Positions 1 through 10,525 are shown, numbered from the stretch's first letter. The stretch: DNA of 64,000 bases from Chitinophaga sp. LS1 (GCF_034274695.1 NZ_CP128362.1:620001-684000); one strand, 5' to 3'. Program-made: numbers and translations. The notes: generated by a model not told the origin, from the letters alone.

Positions 1-2789
1 TGGATCGTCTTTTTGCTCTTGAATGGAACAGTATAACCCAGGGTTAACTCATCCAGTTTCATGAAATTACCTTTCTCTATGTAATAGTCAGAATACTGAT
101 AACCGCCAGTGATCTTACCATTCTTGGTAAATGCTGTTTTCAGCACATTGCTGGGCAATGAAGCTTTTGAACCGTAGAACATTTCCATGGTGTTCAGGAT
201 ATTGTAACCAAACTTGCCTCGCAGGAACGCTCTCAGATCAAAGTTCTTGTACTTGAAAGTGTTGGTGATACCCAGGTATACTTTAGGCACCGCATTCCCA
301 ATCACAGCAAAGTCTTTTTCACTATCCAGCTGGTCAGCAGAAGCTTTGGTACCATCTGCTTTGTAGAACAGCCAGTCACCGGAATCAGTCAGACCAGCAA
401 AACGCTTACCGTAGAAGTTACCGATACGGTCACCTTCGTAAGTACGGATCGCATTACCCAGCGCACCATAACCACCAATATCAGCATAAGACTGGTATTT
501 GATTGTATACAGTTCATTAGAATAACGGTCCAGTATATTTTTCGAATTGCTGAATGCTAAGTCTACTGTCCAGGAGAAATCCTTTGTTCTGACAGGTACG
601 CCACTAAGGGTGATTTCCACACCTTTGGAAGATACCTGGCCTACGTTTGCATAGATGCTACTGGTCACAAAAGGAGGAAGCTGGGTCGTTACGTTTTCCA
701 GCAGATCTTTGGTGATACGTTTGTACACATCGATCGCACCGGAGAGGCGGCCTTTGAAGAAACTGAAGTCAACACCTACGTTGTATTCAGATTTCCTTTC
801 CCATTTCAGATCCGGGTTAGGATTTTTGTTAGGACCATAAGTCTGGCGCCATACCCCATCCGGATTCAGATAGTTACCACCGGTACCTAGTGTCACCAGT
901 GAGCTGTAGTTGTTGATACCAGAGTTACCGGTTACACCATAACCAGCTCTCAGTTTCAGGTCGTCCAGGAAAGTAGCACCCTGCATGAAAGGTTCATCAC
1001 GCATGTTCCAACCCAAAGACAACGCCGGGAAATTACCCCATTTGTTGTTCGCACCGAAACGGGAAGAACCTTCATGACGCAGAATCACGCTGGCCATGTA
1101 TTTATCTTTGTAGTTATAGTTCACTCTACCAAAGAATGCGATGAGCTTATTATCATTTTTATAGCTGCTCATGCTTGCTTTACCAGTCAGGAGCTGGTTA
1201 CCCGCACCCAGATTATTTTCCTCGAAGATGTCATTTACGAAGCCGTAGTTACTGGCATCAAAATATTGTTCTACTTCATAACGGTAGCTATAACCACCAA
1301 TAGCGGTGAAGTTATGGTCCTTGTTAACAGTGATATTATATTCCAGTGTGGGTTCTACAGCATATTTAAGGTTCAGGAAAGAAGACTGCCATGCATAGCC
1401 GGAGGAATCATAGTTTTCAACAGACAGCTCAGATAGCAGGTCCGCATAACCACCTTCAGAATAGCTATCGCGGGTTACAGAACCAAAAATGGATGCTTTC
1501 AGCCCCTTCACGATATCGAGGGATACCTTCGCATCGCCTGAAGTAGTTTGCTGCTGGCGAATGTCAGTTTGCTGGTGCAATCTGGCCAGTTCGTTGGTAC
1601 TGGTTTGCTCAAAATACCAGGAGCCATCAGGGTTGTATGGAGAATAAGTAGGGTTAAAAGTATAATACCCCTGCAGGTTACCACCATCTGTCAGCAGGTT
1701 CGATTTATTGAAGTTGGTAGCGAGGTTGAACTGGGAAGTCAACCGATCATTCAAACCTTTGGAGGTGATGCTCAGACGACCACCATATTGCTGACGTTCA
1801 TTTTCCTTCAGGATACCTTCCTGATTCAGGTAATACACACTTGCACGATAGTTGGACTGTTCACCACCACCAGAAAATGCCAGGTTATGGTTTTGCGTTA
1901 AGTTGTCGTGATTTACCAGCAGGTCTACGAAATCAGTTCTGTAACCTTTGTCAATAGCATTGATTTCACCATCAGCAATCTTCGCTGCATATTCATCAGC
2001 AGTGAGGAATTTAGGAATACGTGATTTGAATTCTTTGCGGAAGTAGTTGTTGTAAGTCACGCGGGCAGGGCCTTTCACACCTTTCTTGGTAGTCACGATG
2101 ATTACACCACCATTCGCCTGTGTACCATAGATTGCAGCAGCAGAACCATCTTTCAGTACAGAGATAGATGCGATATCATCTTGTTGCAGCAGATCCAGGT
2201 TACCACCGGGAATACCATCGACTACGATCAGTGGCGACATACTACCGGTTAACGAAGTTACACCGCGCAACTGGATAGCAGGACTGGTATTGGGGTTAGA
2301 ACCACCAGTCCGGGTGATCTGCAGACCAGCTACTTTACCTTGTACAAGGTCCAGCGCATTGCGGGCACCACTCTGACGGAAGTCAGTCGGTTCAATGGAA
2401 GTAATAGCCGAAGTAACTTCCTGCTTCTTCTGCGTACCGTAACCCACTACTACCACGTCTTTGAGCGAAGTAACATCCGCAGCTAAACTAATATTGACAG
2501 TATTGGAAGCTCCTAACGGAAATTCTTCCGTTTTGTAACCTACAAAAGTAAATACAAGGGTAATGGTACCACTGGGAACATTTAGGGAATAAGAACCGTC
2601 AACCTTGGTCTGGGTGCCGATTGTAGCACCCTTTACCTGTACGGTCACACCGGGTAAGGGACTGTGTCCGCTTGCATCCAAAACCTTACCGGAAATGGTG
2701 CGGGACTGGGAAAATGCGAGCATAGAAAGGAATAACATCCATATACTATGCAGGCATATCCGAGAAAGAAAAACGAGTCTTCTCTTCAT
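1..2789 (-). CDS. SusC/RagA-type TonB-dependent receptor, C-terminus off the left edge
   Basis: Outer-membrane receptor that pairs with a SusD lipoprotein to import glycan oligomers using TonB energy. The ATG at 2789 opens a basic, hydrophobic signal sequence. A carboxypeptidase-regulatory-like domain follows (about residues 28-110, GKVLDASGHSPLPGVTV). Next come the VVVGYGTQKK TonB-box region and a plug domain with GVTSLTGSMSPLIVVDGIPGG and VLKDGSAAAIYGTQ. The rest is alternating aromatic/polar barrel sequence running off the window. There is no N-terminal STN domain, unlike the receptor at 6899-10525, so it is probably not FecR-controlled. Its SusD partner would lie downstream, outside the window. 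The family is certain; the substrate is unknown. Confidence 0.93.
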   Translation of the reverse strand, partial: MKRRLVFLSRICLHSIWMLFLSMLAFSQSRTISGKVLDASGHSPLPGVTVQVKGATIGTQTKVDGSYSLNVPSGTITLVFTFVGYKTEEFPLGASNTVNISLAADVTSLKDVVVVGYGTQKKQEVTSAITSIEPTDFRQSGARNALDLVQGKVAGLQITRTGGSNPNTSPAIQLRGVTSLTGSMSPLIVVDGIPGGNLDLLQQDDIASISVLKDGSAAAIYGTQANGGVIIVTTKKGVKGPARVTYNNYFRKEFKSRIPKFLTADEYAAKIADGEINAIDKGYRTDFVDLLVNHDNLTQNHNLAFSGGGEQSNYRASVYYLNQEGILKENERQQYGGRLSITSKGLNDRLTSQFNLATNFNKSNLLTDGGNLQGYYTFNPTYSPYNPDGSWYFEQTSTNELARLHQQTDIRQQQTTSGDAKVSLDIVKGLKASIFGSVTRDSYSEGGYADLLSELSVENYDSSGYAWQSSFLNLKYAVEPTLEYNITVNKDHNFTAIGGYSYRYEVEQYFDASNYGFVNDIFEENNLGAGNQLLTGKASMSSYKNDNKLIAFFGRVNYNYKDKYMASVILRHEGSSRFGANNKWGNFPALSLGWNMRDEPFMQGATFLDDLKLRAGYGVTGNSGINNYSSLVTLGTGGNYLNPDGVWRQTYGPNKNPNPDLKWERKSEYNVGVDFSFFKGRLSGAIDVYKRITKDLLENVTTQLPPFVTSSIYANVGQVSSKGVEITLSGVPVRTKDFSWTVDLAFSNSKNILDRYSNELYTIKYQSYADIGGYGALGNAIRTYEGDRIGNFYGKRFAGLTDSGDWLFYKADGTKASADQLDSEKDFAVIGNAVPKVYLGITNTFKYKNFDLRAFLRGKFGYNILNTMEMFYGSKASLPSNVLKTAFTKNGKITGGYQYSDYYIEKGNFMKLDELTLGYTVPFKSKKTI

Positions 2790-3433
2790 ATACTTTGATT
2801 TTGGTATTAAGCAGAATTATTAAGCGTATCCTTTTAAAGTTGGCACATACTTCCCCCGCTCGCAGCAACTTGTTTTTGCAGCGATAGCAATTGATTATTT
2901 TAAAAATGACAATACGTTCACCGTGCGATGAAAAAAAGCTTTTCAGCGCATGCAGTTACAATCAGAATGACACACGAATGTCGCTTGTGCACTGCTGGAA
3001 TTGGCAGTGGATAATGCTTTTGGTTTAGTTCAACAACTCAAAAACAATAGTCACTTTGCACTACGGTCTTTCAATCCACACATAATTTTTTGAAAAATAA
3101 ACTGGCAGGTATTACGCAGATTCAATCATCATCTCCATTTTAGATTTTAGTTCGGTTAAAATGACTGATTAAAAACAATGTAACTCCAGGTTCAATAACG
3201 TCGATTATACAATGCTGTCTACTAATTTTGTCTGTTACCAGCGACTCTCTCAATGCTACATCAGTTCTCGTTTCAGAGTTTTCGATTTAGCTACCGGTAG
3301 TAAAAATAGAGAAGTTTTTCACAATCCAAAACTGATAAGCCGGGTTTTAAATTGTGTTAACAATGTTTAAAATTCATTAACAATTAGATGCTTAGCGATG
3401 AAGCACACTTTTTTCATAATACAACCATCGCCG
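2790..3433. other. AT-rich gap, no gene seen
   Basis: About 640 bases between the SusC start and the DinB-like stop. It must hold the promoter of the receptor at 1-2789. I found no clear TAnnTTTG box on the minus strand at normal spacing, and no convincing ORF, repeat or hairpin. Confidence 0.5.
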
Positions 3434-3943
3434 TTAGGAATGATATTTTAATACTTTTATAGTAACGAGTAACTGGCCGGTATGGCGCATGGTGTGTTCT
3501 GCGGAGTGAAATAATAAACCACCGAGTGTAGTGGGAATTTGTTTTCTACCGATGCCGCGGGGTACAGCAAGGGCATATTCTTCAGTGGATTGTAGCTTGG
3601 CGAGACTAATGGTGATTTGCGCGTCGAGGGCTGCGAGTAATGAATGAATCGTAATATGTGGTTGCTTTTTGCCTTCGGCAGCGAGTGCGGTGAGTTGGTC
3701 TTCGGTCAGGGATTTGGATTCGGCATAAGTAAAAAGGCGGTCAAGTACGCCGCTGATGTGTTGGAGGTGGAAGGCGACAGAAGCGCAATCGAAGGGGGTA
3801 TTCCAGATTTTGGATTCAGGGAAGTCTTTGAGGTGAGCATGGATTTCTTCCTGGGCCTGCAGGAGGGCGTGGGCAATGGGTTGGAGGAGGGTGGGGATGC
3901 CTGCAATGGGGCCGCGCATCCATACTTCTAGTTGCTGACTCAT
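3434..3943 (-). CDS. DinB-like four-helix protein
   Basis: A 169-residue protein of the DinB/YfiT superfamily: small four-helix bundles that usually bind a divalent metal through three histidines. Visible candidates are the His in FHLQHISGVLDRL (about residue 60) and the HSAEHTMRHTGQ helix near residue 150, which carries the family's HxxxH spacing. No signal peptide, so cytosolic. Members act as thiol-dependent transferases or are uncharacterised, and nothing here picks a substrate. It is a lone gene, separated from the upstream gene by two long hairpins. ATG start at 3943. Confidence 0.8.
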   Translation of the reverse strand: MSQQLEVWMRGPIAGIPTLLQPIAHALLQAQEEIHAHLKDFPESKIWNTPFDCASVAFHLQHISGVLDRLFTYAESKSLTEDQLTALAAEGKKQPHITIHSLLAALDAQITISLAKLQSTEEYALAVPRGIGRKQIPTTLGGLLFHSAEHTMRHTGQLLVTIKVLKYHS

Positions 3944-4019
3944 GAGTTGATTCTGTTTTACCTGAACAAGTATACAAAAAATAACCAGATGGATTTTGCC
4001 TGAGATTTCATGAATTATC

Positions 4020-4060
4020 CTGGCTTTGTGATTTTGCCTCCGGCAAAATCACAAAGCCAG
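4020..4060. terminator. Long perfect hairpin, second of a tandem pair
   Basis: Perfect 19-bp arms (4020-4038 and 4042-4060) around a 3-base loop with GCC-TCC-GGC core. It lies downstream of the sialidase-like gene and 77 bp upstream of the DinB-like start. No U-tract follows on the minus strand, so it may work as a transcript-end stabiliser as well as, or instead of, an intrinsic terminator. Confidence 0.6.
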
Positions 4061-4061
4061 A

Positions 4062-4108
4062 AACGAACCTTTTAAGTTTTGCCTTCGGCAAAACTTAAAA
4101 GGTTCGTT
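4062..4108. terminator. Long perfect hairpin, first of a tandem pair
   Basis: Perfect 22-bp arms (4062-4083 and 4087-4108) around a TTC loop with core GCC-TTC-GGC, which reads GCC-GAA-GGC in the minus-strand transcript. It starts 12 bp past the stop of the sialidase-like gene. Only one base separates it from the next hairpin. Confidence 0.65.
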
Positions 4109-4120
4109 CATTTAAACTAC

Positions 4121-5149
4121 TCAAAGCTTTATCACCACATGCTTTATATTCTTCCTATCATACGTATAACTAATATGTATCTCCCCATTCTTCCCCTCTA
4201 TCACCGCCGGATAACTAAACTCCCCCTTCTCATGCTTCTCCAGCTCATACACATCTTCCCAATGCTCCCCATCCTTCGACACGCCTACCCTCAACTCATT
4301 CCTCCCATCAGACCAATCCTTCCCACTCACCGCCGGATTATAAATCAACACATGCACCCCACTCTTCGTCGTCACCGCATCAATCCCACTATTCGGATTC
4401 AACATATCCTGTTTCCTCAACTTTGACCATGTCATCCCATTATCTGCAGACCAACTCTCCACAATCGCATTCTGCCTGCTCCTACACAGCATTTGCAGCT
4501 TATTTCCGGGATGAAAAAGAATTGTAGGCTGTATCACGCCAAACGTATCACAATCTATATTTACCCGCTTCCAGTTCTTTCCATACACATCTGAAAATTC
4601 CACATGCACATTCCACACCTTCTCATCCAGACTCTCCGTACTGGAAGGATGCAACAACAACCCATTAGCCAACAACACCGGTTTATTCCTGATCGGCCCT
4701 AAAATACTATCCGGCAGTGGCACCGCCTTAGACCAGGTCTTCCCATTATTCTTAGAAGTCTTCATTAATCCCCACCATTCGCGTGGATTAGGTCCTACTT
4801 TATAAAACAGCAGCAATTCTCCTTTCTTATTCGTATACAACACCGGGTTCCAGGCCGGATACCGGGTAGTATCATTCACGACCCCATCTGCCACCACCAC
4901 TGGTGCTGACCATTTTCCACCGGAATATATAGCAGTATAAATACATACATCCTTCGCACTCTCCCGGCTCCCGCCAAACCACGACATCATTAGCCTGCCA
5001 TCTGCCAGTTCTGTCATTGTAGAAGCATGGGCAGCGGGCACCGGCGGTTTATCCATCACCATTTCCGCTCTTACCAGTGTAGCCTTGTGCTGTGCCATCA
5101 AAGGCAATAACCCACTCAATAATAAACATGACAATAATCCTTTCTTCAT
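4121..5149 (-). CDS. Secreted sialidase-fold (BNR/Asp-box) protein
   Basis: A 342-residue protein with a cleavable signal peptide (MKKGLLSCLLLSGLLPLMAQ). It has the six-bladed propeller signature of the COG4692/BNR_2 family: an N-terminal ASTMTELADGRLMMSWFGG block and Asp-boxes SKNNGKTWS, SADNGMTWS and SKDGEHWE. Relatives include exo-sialidases and other glycan-active propellers, so the sugar it cuts cannot be named. As the last gene after SusC and SusD it is probably the enzyme of that uptake locus. It starts 18 bases past a hairpin that follows susD, so its expression may depend on read-through. Confidence 0.8.
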   Translation of the reverse strand: MKKGLLSCLLLSGLLPLMAQHKATLVRAEMVMDKPPVPAAHASTMTELADGRLMMSWFGGSRESAKDVCIYTAIYSGGKWSAPVVVADGVVNDTTRYPAWNPVLYTNKKGELLLFYKVGPNPREWWGLMKTSKNNGKTWSKAVPLPDSILGPIRNKPVLLANGLLLHPSSTESLDEKVWNVHVEFSDVYGKNWKRVNIDCDTFGVIQPTILFHPGNKLQMLCRSRQNAIVESWSADNGMTWSKLRKQDMLNPNSGIDAVTTKSGVHVLIYNPAVSGKDWSDGRNELRVGVSKDGEHWEDVYELEKHEKGEFSYPAVIEGKNGEIHISYTYDRKNIKHVVIKL

Positions 5150-5167
5150 ATCATTTATTTAAAAACA

Positions 5168-5203
5168 GGAAGGCCACAAAGATAAAAATCCTTGTGGCCT
5201 TCC
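5168..5203 (-). terminator. Hairpin between susD and the sialidase-like gene
   Basis: 12-bp arms (5168-5179 and 5192-5203). In the minus-strand transcript the second arm is followed by a T-rich run about 18 bases before the next start codon. It looks like a partial terminator that would lower enzyme expression relative to the receptor pair. Confidence 0.6.
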
Positions 5204-5228
5204 ACCATCTAAATTATAAGTATGTTTA

Positions 5229-6872
5229 TTAGTTTACATCCCAGAAAATTTTTGCGGTTCTGGTATCATTTGCCTGAACATCTGCATAACTTGTATTATA
5301 TGCCTTCTCACTCGCAGGATAAGTAAACCTGTTTGGAGGAGTAGGATATATAGAAGAAGTTGATTGCCAGATGGTGATCTGTGGATATTTGGTTCTACGA
5401 TATTCAGCCCATGCCTGTCCACACTGTGTAAATCCAAATGCCAGCCATTTCTGTGTCCAGATCTTACCCAGTTTTTCCTGTGAAGTACCTGAATAAGCAA
5501 TCGCTGTTTTAGCCATGAATACATCTACCTCAGCAGTAGAAGGCTGTGTTACAGATTCATACTGGGTAGTATTGGTTGAGTGCAGGTAATATTGGAACGC
5601 AATGGATTGACGTATCGCCAATTCATAACTCGCTGCCGCAGTACCGCCAGTCAGACCCCAACGTTCGAAAGCTTCAGCTTTCAGGAAGTTGGTCTCAGCA
5701 GCACTCATCATAACACCTGGCAGGTGAGAGTTGAAACGGTATGTAGTGGAGTCAATGGTGGAGTAGTTGTTAATACTGTCACCCTGCATCGTTGAAGTCC
5801 ACTGTTGTGACATGGCTTTGTAAGTTGCATTCGGAACAAATACGCTATTTACAGTAGCCCCAAATTTATCAAACATCAGTGGAATACGTGGGTCATCCAC
5901 AGGCAACATCACCGTATTCAGCATATAGTCCGGCGCTGCCTGCGCACTGATTTCGGTAAAGGCACTATTCAGATTGTTCGTATAGGTCGTCAACTGGAAT
6001 AACAACATATCCGTGTTGTAAGGACTATAGGTATCACCTACCCCATCCCCATCCATCAATGGATACTGCAATGGGCTGGATAAAATTTCCTGGATCTCAG
6101 TCTTCGCTCTTGCCTCATCATAATAAGACTGACGCAGGAGATAACGGAGACGCAGGGAGTTAATATAACGACGCCATTTAGACAGGCTACCGTGACCCAC
6201 ATAATCCTGGTTAGCGAAAGCGGATGCAGCAACAGTATTGAGCGTAGCAGCTGCAAACCAGTCTGCCATTTCTTTCAACTGAGTTAATACGGTATCGTAT
6301 ACTGCAATCTGTGAATCGAATTTAGGATTGGAGATCGTAGCAGTAGCATCCAGGCTACCTGCCTCAGAGTAAGGAATATCTCCGAACATATCTACCATCT
6401 GTGCTGCCTGATCCAACAGCAATACCCTTCCTGCCATCATAAACACCTCCATGTTAGGGCGTTCATCTACAGGCAATTCCTTGTACAGCCGCTGCATAGT
6501 GCGGTATTGTGCCATTGGCCCACTACCACTACCTGCATCATTCGCATTGCTACCCTGGTTATTAGGTGTATAGAAATCATTCCAGCGATCCTCAATATAG
6601 TCATCGTTCTGGGAATAGGTTGTCAGCTCATTTAAAAACGCGGTCATCTGACAATACTTACCCATCTGGTTAAGCTGTAAAGTACGAAGGTCCCAGTACA
6701 TAGGCCGAATGCGGTTATTATCCAGGATAGAGGAAAATAACTTCTCAATAGTAGGATCAGTCGTTTTATCGGGATTTGTATAATAGTCTTCAAGTTGCTT
6801 CTTACAACCAGTCATCCCAATGGCCAGTGTAATAATACAACTTATATGTAAAAAGTATTTCTTCATGATCAT
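5229..6872 (-). CDS. SusD/RagB-like outer-membrane lipoprotein (SusD_2 type)
   Basis: A 547-residue surface lipoprotein that caps the SusC barrel and binds the glycan. The N-terminus has a lipobox (GMTGCKK, Cys near residue 23), then the LEDYYTNPDKTTDPTIEKLF opening typical of SusD_2 proteins. The helical TPR-like body includes NFLKAEAFERWGL and the C-terminal block RFTYPASEKAYN. Two ATGs (6872 and 6866) are possible, and the second leaves a more usual signal peptide. It lies 26 bases after its SusC partner, as in nearly all such pairs. Confidence 0.92.
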   Translation of the reverse strand: MIMKKYFLHISCIITLAIGMTGCKKQLEDYYTNPDKTTDPTIEKLFSSILDNNRIRPMYWDLRTLQLNQMGKYCQMTAFLNELTTYSQNDDYIEDRWNDFYTPNNQGSNANDAGSGSGPMAQYRTMQRLYKELPVDERPNMEVFMMAGRVLLLDQAAQMVDMFGDIPYSEAGSLDATATISNPKFDSQIAVYDTVLTQLKEMADWFAAATLNTVAASAFANQDYVGHGSLSKWRRYINSLRLRYLLRQSYYDEARAKTEIQEILSSPLQYPLMDGDGVGDTYSPYNTDMLLFQLTTYTNNLNSAFTEISAQAAPDYMLNTVMLPVDDPRIPLMFDKFGATVNSVFVPNATYKAMSQQWTSTMQGDSINNYSTIDSTTYRFNSHLPGVMMSAAETNFLKAEAFERWGLTGGTAAASYELAIRQSIAFQYYLHSTNTTQYESVTQPSTAEVDVFMAKTAIAYSGTSQEKLGKIWTQKWLAFGFTQCGQAWAEYRRTKYPQITIWQSTSSIYPTPPNRFTYPASEKAYNTSYADVQANDTRTAKIFWDVN

Positions 6873-6898
6873 GTCTGTTTGTTAGGTCTTCAGAATAG

Positions 6899-9800
6899 TT
6901 AGAAACTTGCATTTAAACTAAAACCAATACTACGTGTAGCACCGGTAGAGCCTTCATCAACACCCTGGTTTAACCAGCTTTGACCTACAGGAGCCTCAGG
7001 GTCAATGTTCTTCAGCGTTCTGTAGAAGTAAAACAGGTTTCTACCGATCAAAGACAAACGAATATTCTGCATGTGTAATTTCTGAGCAGTACCTCTTGAC
7101 AAGGCGTAACTCAATGACACTTCTCTGAATTTAATATAATTGTTCTTGATCACTGCCGGACCGTTATAACCATTTGCTGAAGCGTCAAATACAGTCAGGT
7201 AATAGTTAGCTGCTTCTACTATCATATCGTTATCTGAACCATCGGATTCCTTCTTACCAGGCAGTATTATACCATCATGGTATACTTTACCATATGGAGA
7301 AACCGCATTGTGGCTCGCCAGTCTGGTAGCTACACCCTGTTCGTTCACATAGTATGGAAGACCACCATTTGCTTCATCTCTATATTTCATGGTAGACTTG
7401 AACATACCAGCATTGGTGCCATATTTCTGTGGCATGGACAAAATCTCACCACCAAAACGGTAGTCGATGGTGATATCAAGTGTCAGCGCTTTGTAGCTGA
7501 AGGTATTAGACCAACCACCCACTACTTTAGGAAGAATATTACCGGCTTTTTCATATTTTGACTTGTCTACATAGTAGAAACCACTAGAGTTCACAAGCTT
7601 ATTACCCTTCTCGTCTTTTGCGTAAGGATACATATAGATGTTACCGATAGTCTGCCCTTTTTCTGCTACGATTTCCACGGAGTTGGCATCACCACCCTTA
7701 AATACGATCTGGTTTACACCTTCAGACAGGCTCACCACCTTAGAGTTGTTGAATGCAAAGTTAATGCGGGTGTTCCAGCTTAATTTTGGACGTTTCAGCG
7801 GGGTTGCATTGAAAGCGATTTCAAGACCTTTACTATTCAATTCACCGACGTTGGTAATACGTGTCAATGCACCATTGGATACCGGTGTAGACAAACGCAT
7901 CAGCAGGTCTTTAACTTTACTGTTATAAACAGAGATGTCTATACCAATTCTGCTTTGCAGCATTTTGGTTTCGAGACCAAACTCCATTTCAGTTTTCTTT
8001 TCAGACTTCAGGTTCGCATTACCATATGCATTTTGTGCAGTCAGTACAGGCACAGAACCGGTAGTAGTAGCAATCGGTTTCTGAGTATATACGATATTTG
8101 ATTCATATGGAGGAGGCGCATTACCAACCATACCATAAGATGCACGCAGCTTACCATAGTTTAACCATTTGGGCATTTCAAAAGCCTCTGAGAAGATGAA
8201 TGAAGAGTTCGCAGAAGGGTAGAAATAATGGTTATTAGCAATAGGCAGCGTAGAAGAATATTCCTGACGGGCAGTACCTTCCAGGAACACAAAGTTTTTA
8301 TAACTTAAGTTCATGATACCCAGGTAAGCGTATTTCAATAGCTTACTACGTGCCTCGGAAGTAGTCTGTGCATTGTAAGAGTTATTCAAAGAGAACCAGT
8401 TAGCAGTTACCAGACCACCACTGGTATTGGAAGACTGATCTGTAAAGCTCTCCTGACGGCTCTGGAAACCACCGCTGACGCTATAACCAAATACTTTATT
8501 CTGGTCATTTGCATAGGTGGCTAAGAAGTCCGTATATACAATAGAATAACGGTTTTTGGTAACAGAATATTTACCGGTACTGCTGGTCGTATTGAAAGAG
8601 ATAGGATATTCGTTATATTCTTTGGCTTCTGTATTGATGCTGGTAAAGTCATTACCAACCCTGGTACGGAGTTTCAACCCCTTTGCCAGATCGATATTAA
8701 GTGTTATGCTGGACAATAAACGATCCTGATTTTCCACTTCATTATTCCTCAACTGGTACCAAAGGAAGTTCAGCAATTCAGGACGGATGTTGAACACCAA
8801 TGCTTCATCCGGGTTTAATTGAGTATTATTATAAGGCACCCATTTGTAACCTTTGGACGTTTTGTACTTATCGAATACAACAGCCATATCTTCAGAACGG
8901 CCGAAGAAACCATCAAAGGAGTTGAAGAGGCGGTTCATCAGACGGGCTCTGTTTGTCACAGTCGTATTCACATAACCACCTACCACATCTAAGCTTACTT
9001 TACTATGCAGCTTGATAGTACTGTTCAGGTTGAAGGTATTTTTACCCTGGTTGGTACCGATCTGGATACCTTTATAATCACCGCGTGTATAACTGAAACG
9101 ATAATTTGCTTTTTCGTTCATATTCGAAAGGGATACATTCAAATTTGAATTGTATCCCTTCTGAAACATTTGTTTATAGTTGTTTGGCTGAGGTGAATAG
9201 GGATGCATAGAACCATCCCACCATGGCACCATCTCACCAGTCATTTTAGGACCGAACTGGCCATATGCCCTGAAGAAAGGTCGGACCACTCCATTAGTAC
9301 CATAAGGTACCCAACCATCTTCATTCGCACCCAACGAAACGTTGCTCGCTCTGTCATAACCAGGACCGTAAGTGTTCTGGTACTGAGGCGCATTTGCAAT
9401 TGTTTCTCTTGTAGTATTGAAGTTTACATCAACACCAAGCCCTCTGCCTTTCTGGCCTTTCTTGGTAGTGATTACAACCACACCACTTGACGCATCAGAA
9501 CCATATAAGGCTGTCGCACTCGCGCCTTTCAATACGGTCAGATTTTCGATGTCAGTAGGGTTAATATCCAGGATACCATTACCACGGATACGTGGGTCAT
9601 CCCAATAACCACCAGAGTTACCACCTACACCACCGGATTCGTTATTATTTCTGATCTGCACACCATCCACCACATACAGCGGCTGAGTACTATAGTTCAG
9701 TGAGTTTACACCACGAATCTGAACGTTAACGGCACTGGTAGCACCACCTGGCGCTGTGGTGATTTTCACACCCGCCGCCTTACCATATAAGGCGGAAGCG

Positions 9801-10525
9801 AAGTTGGTGTTACCAGATGCGTTAATTTGTTCGGAAGTAATAGTAGAAACTGAGTAACCAAGCGCTTTTTCTTCTCTCTTGATACCCAGTGCCGTTACTA
9901 CAAATTCGTTGATCATCTTATCTGCAGGTTGCAACGTGATAGTCAACGCAGTCTTTCCGTTCACAGGAACTTCCTGTGTTTTGAAACCTACGTAAGATAC
10001 CACCAGGATTGCATCGTCAGGTACACTTAATGTAAAACCACCATTTTCATCTGTAGCTACCCCATCCGAAGTTCCTTTGATTTTCACTGAAGCACCAATC
10101 AAAGCTTCACCTGTCTGATCCAGTACCTTACCGGTGATCTTCACAGTTGTGATTCTCTCACCCATAGGCACAATCACAATCAGGTTGTTAGCCAGCTCCT
10201 GATAGGTATATCCTGATTTGTCCAGGATCATATCCATCACGGTGGAGATTTGTGCATCTTTCACAGATATATCCACTTTGCTTTTGTTAGGGATATTTCT
10301 GTTGCTGAACATAAAGCGGTAATCGCTCTGGTGTTCGATAATAGAAAGTACCTCCTTAAATTCAACAGAGCGGAGGTTCAGTGTAATCGTTTTTGAGGAA
10401 AGAACATTTGCAACTACATGCAGATTCAGGAAAAGGATGAACCCTAACGTTAGTTGTAAAATCAGCAATGGCCTTAAAAGCCCGTAAGGGATCTTGACGC
10501 CCTTAGGGCGTACATAAAAACTCAT
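6899..10525 (-). CDS. SusC-type TonB-dependent receptor with N-terminal STN domain
   Basis: A 1208-residue outer-membrane importer. In order: a membrane-directing N-terminus; an STN domain (about 45-115, ITLNLRSVEFKEVLSIIEHQ) that contacts a FecR protein; a carboxypeptidase-regulatory-like domain (about 128-205, ITGKVLDQTGEALIGASVKI); a plug (LYVVDGVQIRNN, VLKGASATALYGSDASSGVV); and a long barrel ending in a hydrophobic strand (GFSLNASF). The STN domain plus the adjacent FecR and ECF-sigma genes indicate trans-envelope autoregulation: substrate binding signals through FecR to release the sigma factor. Operon with the SusD gene 26 bases downstream. Confidence 0.95.
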   Translation of the reverse strand: MSFYVRPKGVKIPYGLLRPLLILQLTLGFILFLNLHVVANVLSSKTITLNLRSVEFKEVLSIIEHQSDYRFMFSNRNIPNKSKVDISVKDAQISTVMDMILDKSGYTYQELANNLIVIVPMGERITTVKITGKVLDQTGEALIGASVKIKGTSDGVATDENGGFTLSVPDDAILVVSYVGFKTQEVPVNGKTALTITLQPADKMINEFVVTALGIKREEKALGYSVSTITSEQINASGNTNFASALYGKAAGVKITTAPGGATSAVNVQIRGVNSLNYSTQPLYVVDGVQIRNNNESGGVGGNSGGYWDDPRIRGNGILDINPTDIENLTVLKGASATALYGSDASSGVVVITTKKGQKGRGLGVDVNFNTTRETIANAPQYQNTYGPGYDRASNVSLGANEDGWVPYGTNGVVRPFFRAYGQFGPKMTGEMVPWWDGSMHPYSPQPNNYKQMFQKGYNSNLNVSLSNMNEKANYRFSYTRGDYKGIQIGTNQGKNTFNLNSTIKLHSKVSLDVVGGYVNTTVTNRARLMNRLFNSFDGFFGRSEDMAVVFDKYKTSKGYKWVPYNNTQLNPDEALVFNIRPELLNFLWYQLRNNEVENQDRLLSSITLNIDLAKGLKLRTRVGNDFTSINTEAKEYNEYPISFNTTSSTGKYSVTKNRYSIVYTDFLATYANDQNKVFGYSVSGGFQSRQESFTDQSSNTSGGLVTANWFSLNNSYNAQTTSEARSKLLKYAYLGIMNLSYKNFVFLEGTARQEYSSTLPIANNHYFYPSANSSFIFSEAFEMPKWLNYGKLRASYGMVGNAPPPYESNIVYTQKPIATTTGSVPVLTAQNAYGNANLKSEKKTEMEFGLETKMLQSRIGIDISVYNSKVKDLLMRLSTPVSNGALTRITNVGELNSKGLEIAFNATPLKRPKLSWNTRINFAFNNSKVVSLSEGVNQIVFKGGDANSVEIVAEKGQTIGNIYMYPYAKDEKGNKLVNSSGFYYVDKSKYEKAGNILPKVVGGWSNTFSYKALTLDITIDYRFGGEILSMPQKYGTNAGMFKSTMKYRDEANGGLPYYVNEQGVATRLASHNAVSPYGKVYHDGIILPGKKESDGSDNDMIVEAANYYLTVFDASANGYNGPAVIKNNYIKFREVSLSYALSRGTAQKLHMQNIRLSLIGRNLFYFYRTLKNIDPEAPVGQSWLNQGVDEGSTGATRSIGFSLNASF

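Noticed and set aside
1074..1901. Plus-strand open frames opposite the first SusC gene
   Set aside because: They are antisense shadows of a well-supported TonB receptor and show no protein-family features.
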